Source of the DNA: DATMER01 sp035556715
Lineage (GTDB): Bacteria; Acidobacteriota; Thermoanaerobaculia; Multivoradales; UBA5704
Reading direction: 5' to 3'
Assembly: GCA_035556715.1 (NCBI GenBank)
Contig: DATMER010000086.1
Location: forward strand, 26,298 to 90,297
DNA: 64,000 bases
How positions within the stretch are numbered: position 1 is the first letter of the stretch; the number at the start of each line of letters is the position of its first letter. The translations under genes and the position numbers were made by a program. The notes beneath the pieces were generated by a model. That model had not been told where the DNA came from, searched no databases, and saw only the letters and a list, made by a program, of their open reading frames with translations. Shown here piece by piece: positions 18,001-23,780 of the stretch.

Positions 18001-20920
18001 CAACATCTCCTTCCTTCTGGCCGGCCCCTTGCTCAGCCTTGAAGTTGAGTACGACGAAACCCTATTTGACGCCGCGCAAGCGGAGGCAATCTCTGCCCGT
18101 TATCCACTGGCCCTGGAACTGATAACCGCCCACCCGGGGGAGCGCTACGACGCTCGGCCGCTGCTGTCGGATCCCGAGCGGCATCAGCTTCTCCACGAGT
18201 GGAACGACACCCATGACTTGTGTTCAGATCGCCCGATCCATGAATTGTTCGACCTCCGCGCCATCGCGGCTCCGGAGGCCATGGCTGTGGTGGGTGGCGA
18301 GATCTCTCTGACTTACGGAGAGCTGCGCGCCAAGGCTTGGCGTCTTGCCGGCCGCCTGCGCTCCTTCGGGGTTGGACCGGAGGTCCGGGTCGGGCTGCTC
18401 CTCGACCGTTCGGCCGACCTGATCGTGGGGCTCCTCGGCATTCTTCAGGCGGGAGGTGTCTGCCTTCCCTTGGATCCGGAGAATCCCGAGACCAGGCTTC
18501 GTCACATTTTGGAAGACTCCCGTACGTCGATCCTGGTGACCCGCTCGGATCTGGCGCGGAGCCTCCCGTCTCCAGGGCACTCGACCGTGCTGATCGATAG
18601 CGACGACGAGGAGCTCTGGCCAAGCGCCGAGGCTGGCCGCTCGGGCGACCTCGCCTACGTAATCTATACCTCCGGCTCGACCGGCGTCCCCAAGGGAGTG
18701 CTGGTCGGCCACGGCCCGTTGGCGAATGCAATCGGATTCAGCGTCCGGCGCTACGGCCTGATGCCAAGCGATCGGGTCCTCCAGTTCGCGTCGATCAGCT
18801 TCGATGCCAGTCTCGAGGAGATCTTCTCCGCCCTGGTCTCCGGCGCGACCGTGGTGCTCCGCGACGATGCCATGCTGGAGTCGCCACGGCACCTGCTCGA
18901 AGCCGCCATCGACCTCGGGATCACCATGCTATCGCTGCCAACCGCCTACTGGCACAAGATCGTAGCGGCGTTAGCGGTGGGAGAGGCGCGCTGGCCGTCT
19001 TCCATCCGGCTGGTTGCGATCGGCGGCGAAAGGGCTCATGCCGAATCTCTGGCGAGATGGCTGGCCCTTGGGTTGGATACCGTGGAGCTGATCAACGTCT
19101 ACGGACCGACGGAGGCGACCATCGGCTGTACCCACGCCACTCTCCATGGTCTTGGTGCGGCCCCCGAGTCGGGTGAGGTGCCGATCGGACGTCCCTACGC
19201 CAATGCTCGGGTGTACCTGCTCGGCTCCGATCTGCAGCTGGTGCCGCCTGGTGCCATCGGCGAGCTTTATGTGGGCGGCGACGTCCTGGCCCGTGGCTAC
19301 TTCGGTTTACCCGCCCTCACGGCCTGGAACTTCGTGCCGGATCCGTTTCACGAAACCCCGGGTGCGCGAATGTACCGGACCGGCGATCTCGCCGTGCACC
19401 GTCTGGACGGCCTCCTGGAGTTCCGCGGCCGGGTGGACACTCAGGTGAAGGTCAGGGGCTTCCGCATCGAACCCGGCGAGATCGAGGCGGCCTTGAGTCG
19501 GCACTCGGGCGTGCGGGAGGCGGTGGTCGTCGCCCTCGAGTACGAGGAAGAGACGGTTCTGGCCGGCTACGTCGTGCCTGGCGAGCCACGGCCTACGGCT
19601 GGCGAGCTCCACCGGTTCCTTCGTGAGCAGATCCCGGCCTACATGATCCCTCCGACGCTGGTGCTTCTCGATCAATTGACACTCACGGTCAACGGTAAGG
19701 TGGATACGGCGGCTTTGCCGGTCCCGGAGCACACCCAAAGGCCGGAGCGGGATTCCCTGGCCCCGCGGGACACACTGGAGCTGCAACTCGTCCGCCTCTG
19801 GGAGGATCTGCTGGGTATCCGGCCCATCGGGGTGCGGGAAGACTTTTTCGAGCTCGGCGGCCATTCACTGGTCGCGGTTCAACTGGTTGCCCGACTCCAA
19901 AAAAGCCTCGGAGTGAGTCTCACCATGGCGACCTTGCTCCGAAATTCGACGATCGAAAATTTGGCGGCGGCTCTGCGCGGTGGAGAGCCTGCGCGTAGTT
20001 TGCTGGTGGAACTGGCTCCCGGTGAGGGGAGGCCGTTTCTCTGTATCCATGCCATTGGCGGGGAGGTCTTCGGTTATATCCATCTGGCGCGCAGCCTCAC
20101 AGGCCATCAGATCTACGGACTGCAAGCTGCGGAGCCCGAGATTTCGGAGGCCACTCTGGAGGAGATGGCGGCCCGCTATCTTCTTTGCCTGCGGGCAGTT
20201 CAGCCTGTGGGGCCCTACTCTCTCGGTGGCTGGTCGATGGGTGGGGTCATCGCGTTCGAGATGGCTCGTCAGCTCGAACAGCAAGGCGAGGTTGTGGACT
20301 TGCTCGTCCTCATCGACTCCTTCGCGCCGGATAAAGAGAGGCGCCCGCCGCAGACTGTGACCGACAGCGACATGGTGGCGCTCTTCGCCAACGATCTCGC
20401 ACGTCTCTTCGGAATCGGTTTCCTCGATCTTCCCCCGAGCTTTGGGGATCTCACCGCCGGTGAAGCCCTCGCTTGGCTCTCTGCCGAGGCGCAGCGGTCG
20501 GGGCTCTTGCCTCCAGGTCTCGAAGGGAGCGAATGGGAGCGGCGCTTTGCGATTTTTAGGGCCAATTTCCGAGCCCTCGAGCGTTACGCAGGCGGATCTT
20601 GCGCTGCTCCTGCGCTCCTGTTCAAAGCGGCCACGCCTCCCGCCGCGACAAACCACTCGGAGCCGGATTCGGGCTGGGGACGTCTATTGACGAGGCCGAT
20701 CGAAGTGCACGATCTGCCGGGAGATCACTACACGCTTCTCCAGCGTCCCCTGGTCGAGAACATCGCCGCTCTCTTGCGAGATAGACTCTATACGCCTCAG
20801 TTGAGGCGGAACAAGGAAGAAGGATCTGCCCTCGTGGCCTTGGCTGCCGGTCTGAGAATGGCGGGCAGCGAGAAAAGCGCAATGATACAGGGCACCGCGA
20901 TGAAGACGAGCGGATCATAA
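2..20920 (+). CDS. Hybrid PKS/NRPS megasynthase, AT-KR-ACP + five NRPS modules + TE (5'-partial)
   Basis: Open at the left edge, 6,971 residues from the first Met. AT residues 1-261 (GHSIGEY, Ser5; HAFH at 100-103, the malonyl-CoA signature). Pseudo-KR/KR about 290-715 (Rossmann TGGLGGVG near 534). ACP Ser about 851. Then C1 (905-1350), A1, PCP1, C2, A2, PCP2, C3, A3 with a SAM methyltransferase inserted after A8 (VLEIGCGTG near 4039), PCP3, C4, A4, PCP4 (GGDS), C5, A5, PCP5, TE (GWSMGG, Ser6744). All C domains keep HHxxxDG. Pocket codes read by eye: A1 and A3 DALWLGGTFK (Val-like, tentative), A2 DLTKVGEVGK (Asn-like), A4 DFWNIGMVHK (the classic Thr code), A5 DAESAGVIGK (no match). The predicted product is an acyl pentapeptide with N-methylation at residue 3. 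The KR Tyr position is Ser693 (GQADSAAAN), so ketoreduction is doubtful. The last ~45 residues lie antisense to the permease gene. Confidence 0.97.
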   Translation, partial: AMLGHSIGEYVAACLAGVFSLEDALRLVAERGRLMQDMPSGSMLAVSLSETEVRPLLGGLSLAAINGPSMCVVSGDSVEVEDLAARLAGRGLQARRLHTSHAFHSAAMEPMLERFAAAFRGLRLAPPEIPFLSNVTGTWIRPEEAIASRYWVRHLRETVRFSDALEVLFARFSSVFLEIGPGQVLTSLVRQHPKRPAALPVLASLPAAGDGRPANVTVLRTLGQLWMSGFEIDWAGFHSGERRLRVPLPTYPFERQRYWVEAAPGKEQVHGRAANDAKEVADWFWVPLWHQELPPEGSELPDGAVAGTWLVFTDETGLGDRLAARLRECGGEVAIVRAGESFQEAGRGDFVIRPGQEADYSDLLDRLSREGMAPARIVHLWSVVGPVEGVGAIEDAERDQERGFFSLLYLARALGDRHPAEARHPLHLGIVSTGVHRITGAEDLAPARATLLGPATTLPQEYPGVTCAAIDITLLPPGSRGERRLVDLLIAELANSTASPVVAYRGTDRWLRAFKPLSLASSRGPLPLRDAGTYLITGGLGGVGLELAGFLARSARVRLVLASRAFFAEREEWPVLAQGEDRTARIARRLLDLEATGGDVWVAAADVTDAASMRRLFEEARRRFGRFDGVIHAAGLPGGGLMQTRSFTEAEAVLAPKMRGTLVLEELLAGDAPDFLVLCSSLNTLVGGPGQADSAAANAFLDAFAQSRAGELPVFSINWSPWNRQTEERGHGHRSGKTPVLPRIEEMLEGMDPEQAVDAFRRILAGGHLPQIAVSVRSLPEVMERARSMTAEFTAETVSLNPSSGHARPDLKTPYVAPRGEVEEKLAVIWGDVLGLDRIGTADDFFELGGHSLLGTRLVSRVRETFGVEVPLGQLFEAATVAEFAAFVEEKLSLAGASELDGIPRFPRSGELPLSFSQERLWFLDQLEPDSALYNIPYRLWIGGPLVIPALAVALSGLVERHESLRTIFPAENGHPRQVVLPAVPLPLPLVDLQSLPLEVREETALQLAVEESRRPFDLVRGPLLRALLARVEPRRHALILPLHHIIADGWSTGVLLHDLGELYGAAAAGVPSPLPELPVQYADYAVWQRNWLQGEVLTTQLEYWKRQLAGAPAVLELPLDRQRPAEQSYRGASRPVPLSSFLSEAIRRLCRQQGATPFMVLLAAWAVLLGRHAGQDDVLVGAPIAGRNRREVEALIGCFINTLVLRSDLSGNPSFGELLGRVRRTVLDAFAHQDIPFERIVEEVVVERNLAVSPLFQVIFNLHNAPTENPEVEGLVFSQLDVDTGLAKFDLSLILQESSAGFEGSLEHNADLFDGDTVERLLARFAALLEAAVEDPSLPVADLPILLPRERQQVLVEWSGQATSYPRETTIHALFAEQAALSPAAVAVVGAGESLSYAELERRAACWAHLLRALKVGPEVRVGICLDRSPARVVATLAVLMAGGAYVPLDPSYPRERLAFLVRDSGASVLMTEERWLQALPKTEAAVLCLDRDERWKEAFVEIGEAPQVSATGLAYVMYTSGSTGEPKGVAVTHRSVVRLVRETSYAHFGPDEVCLQIAPYAFDASTLELWGALLNGGCLAMPPVGVLSPAELGDLLKRHGVTTLWLTAGLFHQMVDENLQGLAGVRQLLAGGDVLSVPHAQRVLAELPGTQLINGYGPTENTTFTCCYPVADSASLEPSVPLGRPIANTWVYVLDRNLAPVPVGVIGELYTGGDGLARGYLDRPERTAERFLPDPFGREAGGRLYRTGDLTRWGPTGELKYLGRIDAQVKVRGFRVELGEIEVALSAHPRVRQAVVLAEGESGAGPRLVAYVAGEAGEVPETELRGFLRERLPEFMLPAAYVLLSELPLTSNGKVNRKALARLRPERVAATTGEEPRTPAEELLAGIFAEALQVERIGMHESFFEQGGHSLLATRVISRVREAFGVELPLRALFEASTVADLADRVHQTVQSAEGVFLPPIEPVRREGDLPLSFAQARLWFLDQLQPGGSAYNIPAAFLLSGYIDVRVLETAVNEILRRHEALRTTFPAVDGQPVQRISQPSEFCVPVVDVTGLATERRKAVADTLMADELRRMFDLARGPLLRCLLVRLEKREHLLLLNMHHIVSDGWSMGVLVREICTLYPALRAGRTAALAELPIQYPDFAVWQRDWLQGDVLAAQLEYWKRQLAGAPAVLELPLDRPRPAEQSYRGARRHVALFSSLSEAIGRLCRQQGVTPFMALLAAWAVLLGRHAGQDDVLVGAPIAGRNRREIEGLIGFFVNTLVLRSDLSGSPRFGEFLGRVRRTALDAFTHQDLPFERIVEEVVVERNLAVSPLFQVLFALQNAPMEELEVPGLVFSPLDVDTGLAKFDLSLTLQESRAGFVGMLEHNSDLFDGSTVERLLARFAALLEAAVKDPSLPVADLPILLTGERQQALVEWNDTVVDYPGNRCLHEILAAQVRRTPAALALVAGEAGAERLTFATLDAAAERLAARLRILGVGPEVVVALYLERSAALGVAVLAVLKVGGAFLPLDLANPRERLAWVLQDAAPLVVLTVSGLAPRLPTESDDVGGQGPRVVCLDLPAGPEAAAHLTAWQVTPDNLAYVIYTSGSTGRPKGTMIPHRGVVNYLSWAVDAYHVEAGCGAPVHTSLAFDLTLTSLLAPWLAGRCALLVPEAEGVAALGSVLTGPMPAETGFSLVKLTPAHLQLLAEQPGAVAAGRTRALVVGGEALFGESLKAWRSTAPETRVVNEYGPTETVVGCCVYEAPAGVLGNGPVPIGRPIANSRLYVVDDQLRPVPLGTPGELLIGGVGLARGYLRRPELTAERFVPDALGEVQGGRLYCTGDRVRQRPDGILEYLGRLDHQVKIRGFRIEPGEIEAALASHPSVRDCAILMREDAPGSRLLVAYVVLNPKLEIQDPRSNLRSFLSDRLPEYMVPSAIMVLDALPLSPNGKLDRRALPAPQHTHAMDGSYTAPSNPVEELLAGIWGEVLGIERVGVHESFFALGGHSLLATRLVSRLREVFGQELPLRLIFESPTVAALAERVASLREGPSVPPIRPVPRTGDLPLSFAQQRLWFLDRLAPDNPFYNIFGAVRLTGALDVEALRRTFREIVRRHEALRTTFRVVDGHPIQAIAPMLGFEVPLINLHGFLSEQTATERVRAELARLSIEERLRPFNLARGPLVRAYLVRLAPREHTLLLNFHHIISDGWSMGILFRELGALYRAFSEGVPSPLLELPIQYADFAVWQRQWLQGDRLEAELDYWRQQLAGIPEVLELPYDHPRGAIESFRGSTQSFELSAVLVRELTALTRRHGATLSMTMLAGFKALLARYSGQKDIAIGVAIANRTRREIEGLIGFFVNTLVFRSDLADSPGIARLLTRVRETALEAYAHQDLPFERLVAELQPERNLGRNPLIQIMFGYQNFPRSNVEVQGLVLSPPEEGQVPARTAKFDLTLFLVEEGDRLQGILEFNCELFDATTMRRLLEHFENLLAAAVAHPETSVALLPLLTDAESHQLLREWNATGLTSPVAVSLQKLFETQVREDPYAPALLFRENILSYGELNRRANHLAHRLLNLGVGLESSVGVCLERSPELIVALLGILKAGGAYVPLDPEYPRERLAFMVKDSGLQVMVGDELALKQLPDHLIAAVDVVLLGVDSECVGDVDDDPPVMTSGDNLAYVMYTSGSTGRPKGVAVPHRAVARLVRDTDYIQLGSEQVFLQFAPISFDASTLEIWGALLNGARLVLPPPHALSLEELGPAIELYGVTTLWLTAGLFHQFVDQHLEVLRPVRQLLAGGDVLSVAHVRRVLAELPDTRLINGYGPTENTTFTCCHPMQGPQLLESSVPIGHAIAHTTVHLLDPHGRPVPIGVVGELWTGGDGLARGYLGRPGLTAERFLPDPFAGESGREPGSRLYRTGDLARRLADGSIEFLGRMDQQVKVRGFRIEPAEVESRLGEHPAVLQSVVLAREDVPGDRRLVAYVVQNPAYEVLESGAQTEQVSHWSDLFDDTYRQGAAGAEPTFNIIGWNSSYTDLPLLRAEMEDWLDDAVERIAALGPKRVLEIGCGTGLILFRIAPRCELYVGTDISGQGLDYIERQLGHSERLGIDRSRVRLLRRSAEQLDGLEPGTFDTVILNSVVQYFPSAGYLSEVIKRALERVRPGGSIFLGDLRSLPLLEAFHTSVELFQATPETPLARLRQKVQARRLQENELVVSPAFFADLARRLPRIGRVEVHPKHGGARNELTGFRYQVVLRVCDPGEKGETVPWLDWRVEELTVESLRRRLEQERPGILGLRNVPNARVSEAAAAARLLRWPGGGTEEGIETAGDLRRRATEAAAGAVEPQDLWDLGAELSYEVELSWASHGADGSFEAVLWWRDGGSGETGRPAALSALLPLPQPPEGPSGQLANNPLQGRFARRIAPELRAFLGDRLPDYMVPSSFVLLDALPLTPNEKVDRRQLPAPDFVGLEAGRAFVAPRNPTEERLLEIWRELLRGERIGVEDDFFALGGHSLLATQAVSRVRKELGVELPLRTFFESPTVAALAREVDALLRAGGETETPPIVPIRREGPLPLSFAQERLWFLHLLDRRVLAYNESSAFRLDGRLDEAAFRWSLDEVVRRHESLRTVFPEVDGWAVQRILPPTSLDLPSIDLRGLPASAREEEAARLALEQARHPFDLMRGPLARGLLIRLDETDHAVVFFFHHIVFDGWSTAIFVRELSALYRTRTAGEPSPLPPLPIQYGDFAVWQRQWLQWEVLERQLGYWRERLTGVAVLNLPTDRPRRARPAAAGDWRPVVVAPDLTRRLRELSQRQGATLFMTVLAAFQVLLHRTAGQEDVAVGTPIANRNRGELEDLIGFFVNMLVLRTDLSGSPTFAEMVGRVREIALGAYAHQDLPFEKLVAELQPDRDLLHNPLFQVGFQLLNLPATQLEMPGLALSPLPFETRFAKFDLNLSLIEEAERISGLIDYDSGLFDAPTVVRTLHHFQAVLAAVAVDPTVVLSEILLLSPWERHQVLAEWGGAGREPSARTLHGQFAEQARRTPEAPAVSFAGEALSYGELARRANQLARRLREFGVGPESRVALCLERSLDLVVGILGILEAGGAYVPLDPGYPRERLAFMVEDSGACVVVGSLESVGVLPDMPHTVLLDAHREALAALPAGHLEPLGDGASLAYVIYTSGSTGHPKGALVTHGNAVRLFDATSAWFGFGERDVWTLFHSYAFDFSVWEIWGALLYGGRVVVVPYEVSRSPGLFLDLLTREGVTVLNQTPSAFNELAKVDEERGGVATDLRLVIFGGEALDLPGLAPWFERHGDARPRLVNMYGITETTVHVTYRPLRAVDARGERRSAIGVPIPDLSLHVLDPWLRPAPVGVPGELVVGGAGLARGYLNRPELTAERFVPDPFSDRPGTRLYRSGDLSRFLASGDLEYLGRIDHQVKIRGFRIELGEIQAALEEHPAVRQAVVLPKEEPGGERRLVAFFVAQRGSEPSVGELRAMLARRLPDYMVPAGFLIVEDLPLTRNGKVDRKALLSMAGVGRDEMIAYESPRNQIQQVLVEVWQEVLGVGRIGIDDRFFSLGGDSILSIRVCALVQQRGLSLSLDQIFEHQTVRELSEQLWGEAGRMDEPAPTEPFELLSEQDRLALPDGLEDAYPLAALQTGMLFHSGYTAKSTLYQNVTSLRLEAPFDGEALREAIRQLLARHPVLRTSFDTSRFSESLQLVHSRVEPPLEVEDLRGLLPEDRERRVSEVIEEERHQKLDEAVPPLLRFRVHLLEEGVFQFTWTEHHAILDGWSVATLTAELFRLYRELRLGRPSPPPPASLVSFRDFVALERRSLSSDGERSFWLRKLEEAPRLRLPRRSGWQEGQEPRMRSLEIPLEARLPERLQRFASSLGVPLKNVLLAAHYRVLGATTGQADLVSGLVVNGRPEVEGGDRILGLFLNTVPLRLRLAGGTWTELVRQTFEAEQELSPFRRYPMADLQHRLGSGALFETAFNYVHFHVLQGLGSDDEVRVLANTVHAETNLPFNISFLLAGPLLSLEVEYDETLFDAAQAEAISARYPLALELITAHPGERYDARPLLSDPERHQLLHEWNDTHDLCSDRPIHELFDLRAIAAPEAMAVVGGEISLTYGELRAKAWRLAGRLRSFGVGPEVRVGLLLDRSADLIVGLLGILQAGGVCLPLDPENPETRLRHILEDSRTSILVTRSDLARSLPSPGHSTVLIDSDDEELWPSAEAGRSGDLAYVIYTSGSTGVPKGVLVGHGPLANAIGFSVRRYGLMPSDRVLQFASISFDASLEEIFSALVSGATVVLRDDAMLESPRHLLEAAIDLGITMLSLPTAYWHKIVAALAVGEARWPSSIRLVAIGGERAHAESLARWLALGLDTVELINVYGPTEATIGCTHATLHGLGAAPESGEVPIGRPYANARVYLLGSDLQLVPPGAIGELYVGGDVLARGYFGLPALTAWNFVPDPFHETPGARMYRTGDLAVHRLDGLLEFRGRVDTQVKVRGFRIEPGEIEAALSRHSGVREAVVVALEYEEETVLAGYVVPGEPRPTAGELHRFLREQIPAYMIPPTLVLLDQLTLTVNGKVDTAALPVPEHTQRPERDSLAPRDTLELQLVRLWEDLLGIRPIGVREDFFELGGHSLVAVQLVARLQKSLGVSLTMATLLRNSTIENLAAALRGGEPARSLLVELAPGEGRPFLCIHAIGGEVFGYIHLARSLTGHQIYGLQAAEPEISEATLEEMAARYLLCLRAVQPVGPYSLGGWSMGGVIAFEMARQLEQQGEVVDLLVLIDSFAPDKERRPPQTVTDSDMVALFANDLARLFGIGFLDLPPSFGDLTAGEALAWLSAEAQRSGLLPPGLEGSEWERRFAIFRANFRALERYAGGSCAAPALLFKAATPPAATNHSEPDSGWGRLLTRPIEVHDLPGDHYTLLQRPLVENIAALLRDRLYTPQLRRNKEEGSALVALAAGLRMAGSEKSAMIQGTAMKTSGS
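3280..4076 (+). repeat. Intragenic duplication, copy 1 (C1 domain second half)
   Basis: This stretch of the first condensation domain is repeated at a constant offset of 3,180 bp at about 6460-7256. Long runs are identical, for example around the EYWKRQLAGAPAVLELPLD-coding segment, the GQDDVLVGAPIAGRNRRE segment and the VVVERNLAVSPLFQV segment. The upstream halves of C1 and C2 are much less alike, so the copy boundary falls inside the domain. That fits recombination or gene conversion of a C-domain subdomain. Confidence 0.8.
6460..7256 (+). repeat. Intragenic duplication, copy 2 (C2 domain second half)
   Basis: Partner of the 3280-4076 segment, 3,180 bp downstream in the same frame and at the same domain position. 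Differences are mostly synonymous third-position changes, so the copy is recent or maintained by conversion. Confidence 0.8.
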
Positions 20921-23244
20921 GGGCTCACGTTGAACAACATGCTTGACATCGTGTTCGCGAGGATGAAGGCGAAGGCGAGCCCCGCGAGTAACCCGATGGC
21001 GAGGAGCGCTGTACCCTTCCAAATAAAATGCCTCAAGATATCGGACCGGTCGGCCCCAATTGCCATACGGATGCCAATTTCGAAACCTTGCTGACGCACT
21101 ATGTAGGCGAGAATCGAGTAGATCCCGATAACCGCCAGGACGAGAGCCGAGGAGGCGAAGAAGATCAACAGGAAGGTGTTGAGCCGTACGGCGGCCTCCT
21201 CATCGCGCCGTCGTTCCTGGAGAGTTCTGATGTCGTAGACTGGTATATCTGGGGCAATCGCCTGCATCATCTCGTTCAACTGAACGCCGGCTTGGCTGTT
21301 CTCCTGGCGCGTGTGCAGGAGGATGGATGTGGTTCTCGACCGCATCTGGAACAAAGGAAAGTAAACGTCGCGCCGAAATTCATGATCCGGCAGGAGGCGC
21401 CCGCGCTGATCGACGTCCGCGACGACTCCGACCACTTCCGCCCAGACGTCATGTGGGGGGCCTGTCCAGAACCGCTTGCCAAGGGGGTCTTGGGAAGGCC
21501 AGATCGCCTCCGCCGCGGAGCGGCTGAGGATGGCTACGAGAGGGTGTTTCGCATCGTCGTGTTCGGTGAAGTCCCGTCCCTTGAGGAGGGTGATCCCCAT
21601 TTCCTGGAGGAGATTTGGCGAAACCCGGTGTTCATAGACCTTGATCTTGTCTTCCGGCGCTTCGAGCGATCGCCCTTCCGCCACAATAAACCTGAGAAAA
21701 AAGCTGGTGCCGAGCATACTTGGGGCCCAGAGTCCCGCATTCTCCACATCCGGCAAAGTTCGTGCTTTCTCAATCACCTGTTTGTACAACAGGTATGCCG
21801 GCCCATCAGTTTGGTACTGGGACGCCGGCAACTCGAAGCGGGCACTCAAGACGTCATCCACTCGGAATCCTGGATCGCTCTGGATGAGTGCGGTCAAGCT
21901 CTTGATCATGAGGCCCGCCCCGATCAGGAGAACGACTGAGAAGAAAATCGCCGAGACGACAAGGAAGTTTCTGGTAAGGGCGGTGCCTGCCGATGGGCTG
22001 TGGCCTTTACCCTCGGACTGCAGTTCCTCCTGGAGATCCACTTTCAAGCTTTTCCTGGCCGGAACTATACCGATCAGCAGGCTGATCAAGATCGAGAGAG
22101 CCACTGCGGCCCCTAAGGAGCGCAGGTCTACCGAAAAGTCAATGAAGGCCGGCAGGTTATAGGCGCTGTTGCCGAACTTGGCAAGGAGCCTGACCGCAGA
22201 AAACGCCCATCCAACCCCGAGCACGGCACCTGCCAGACAGAGGATCGCACCTTCGAGAACGAAGTGGCGAACGAGTCGGAAGCGGGTGATCCCCAGGGCC
22301 AGTCGCAGGGCGAGCTCCTTGCGTCGCTCGACAGCCCTGATCAGGAGCAGGTTGGTGACGTTGGCGCAACCGATGAGCAGGACAAAAACCGCCCCGATGA
22401 GCAGGGTCAAGATGGACAGGCGCATGTTCTCGAAGTCGAACTGGTAGGTCCGCAACGGCTCGACTCTGACCGCATAGCCTTGGTTGCTGGCCGGGAACGT
22501 GGCGGCGAGTTGTTGCGCGATCGAGCTCATCTCCTGGTGGGCCTGCTCGATAGTGACTCCCGGACGTCGGCGTGCGAACACCTCCAACCAGCGCACGGCC
22601 CGATCCTGGATGTAACCATCCCGGTGCGTCAGCCGGGCCATGGTCACCGGCACATAGAGATCGATATCCGGGTAGACATCCCGAAAATCCTCCGGCAGGA
22701 TGCCGAGGACCTGGAAGGTGAGGCCATGGACCTGGATGCTCTGGCCCACCAGCTCCGGAGTTCCGCCGAAGCGGCGCTGCCAGAATCCGTGGCTCAGCAC
22801 CGCCACCGCCAACGGACTTTCGGGGTTCTCCTCCTCGGGCCGGAAGCTCCGGCCCAGCACGGGCTGTGACCCCAGGAGATCAAAATAGGAGGTGGAAACG
22901 AAGCTGACGTCGACGCGCTCGGCGCGGTCGCCCCCGGTCAGGTTGAGCTGCTGGCCGTTCGAGCTGGCGGAGATCAGCTCCAGGGTCCGGCTCTGCTCCT
23001 GCCAGGAGTCCACGTCCAGGTACGAGGCCGGGAAGTCGGACCCTTCCTTCTCGATCAACATCTTCACGACCACCAGGCGGTCTCCGTGCTCGTAGGGGAT
23101 CTCGCTCAGCAGCACGGAGCTGGCGATGCTGAAGATCGTCGTGGTCGAGCCGATGCCCAAGGCTAAGATCATCAGGACGGCAATGGAGAGACCAGGCCTC
23201 CTCACCACGCCCTTGAGAGCATGGCGAAGATCGTACGTGATCAT
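20797..23244 (-). CDS. ADOP-type FtsX/MacB-like permease
   Basis: About 815 residues. TM1 follows the cytoplasmic N-terminus (LSIAVLMILALGIGSTTTIF). A MacB-type periplasmic domain follows, then three TM helices (one is LIGAVFVLLIGCANVTNLLL), then a second half with one TM helix, another extracytoplasmic domain and three more TM helices. This duplicated-FtsX layout without a fused ATPase is typical of acidobacterial orphan permeases. I chose the ATG at 23244 because AGGAGG lies 5 bases upstream; the 13-residue longer reading lacks an SD. No ATPase or membrane-fusion gene is adjacent. It converges on the PKS/NRPS gene and their 3' ends overlap by 124 bp. Export of the peptide or resistance is inferred from position only. 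Confidence 0.88.
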   Translation of the reverse strand: MITYDLRHALKGVVRRPGLSIAVLMILALGIGSTTTIFSIASSVLLSEIPYEHGDRLVVVKMLIEKEGSDFPASYLDVDSWQEQSRTLELISASSNGQQLNLTGGDRAERVDVSFVSTSYFDLLGSQPVLGRSFRPEEENPESPLAVAVLSHGFWQRRFGGTPELVGQSIQVHGLTFQVLGILPEDFRDVYPDIDLYVPVTMARLTHRDGYIQDRAVRWLEVFARRRPGVTIEQAHQEMSSIAQQLAATFPASNQGYAVRVEPLRTYQFDFENMRLSILTLLIGAVFVLLIGCANVTNLLLIRAVERRKELALRLALGITRFRLVRHFVLEGAILCLAGAVLGVGWAFSAVRLLAKFGNSAYNLPAFIDFSVDLRSLGAAVALSILISLLIGIVPARKSLKVDLQEELQSEGKGHSPSAGTALTRNFLVVSAIFFSVVLLIGAGLMIKSLTALIQSDPGFRVDDVLSARFELPASQYQTDGPAYLLYKQVIEKARTLPDVENAGLWAPSMLGTSFFLRFIVAEGRSLEAPEDKIKVYEHRVSPNLLQEMGITLLKGRDFTEHDDAKHPLVAILSRSAAEAIWPSQDPLGKRFWTGPPHDVWAEVVGVVADVDQRGRLLPDHEFRRDVYFPLFQMRSRTTSILLHTRQENSQAGVQLNEMMQAIAPDIPVYDIRTLQERRRDEEAAVRLNTFLLIFFASSALVLAVIGIYSILAYIVRQQGFEIGIRMAIGADRSDILRHFIWKGTALLAIGLLAGLAFAFILANTMSSMLFNVSPYDPLVFIAVPCIIALFSLPAILRPAAKATRADPSSLFRLN

Positions 23245-23780
23245 GGTCACCTCCTCGCTCCTGAGAATATCGCTCTTGATCAAGAAGATTCCGTCCCGCC
23301 ACTGCTAGGCTGACGCCAGACGGGCCTTGATCCGTCCTGGCTTGGCTGCCTGACAGAACGAAGGGAGGACTGGAAACGGAGGCATGGATCCTTCTAGTAG
23401 ATAGAGCGTTTCTTCTTCTGTAAGAGAATATCATATCTGGCATTCTCTCGCAACTGGCGTTACCCAGGTAGCAGACTTTTGCTACCCGCCGCTCCGCGGC
23501 CCGCAGGGCCCATCTCTAAGCGGTAGCACAAGCTAGGGTGTGCGGCTGAGAGAGGGCGGAAGGAGGTGCAGCAGGTCGAAGACTAGAAATGACGGTGGCC
23601 TCGGCGGGGAGAGGGTAGTTGACTACATGGGGAGGCGGAGCCATTCGATGGGTACTACGGGAGGTAACACGCCAGCACACGGCAAGCCGCCTCTGGTGGA
23701 GGTGTACCTATGTGGTACCTATACTCCCCCTCCGCCTGCGGTGTATCGGCGCGCAAGTGTTGGAAAAAAGGAAGTTAAAA
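23245..23780. other. Intergenic region upstream of the permease
   Basis: No gene is supported here. There is one inverted repeat, GGTAGCA (23467-23473) and TGCTACC (23480-23486) around a 6-nt loop, followed by GC-rich short palindromes. It could be an operator or a decayed terminator. The left edge of the mobile island begins immediately to the right. Confidence 0.5.
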
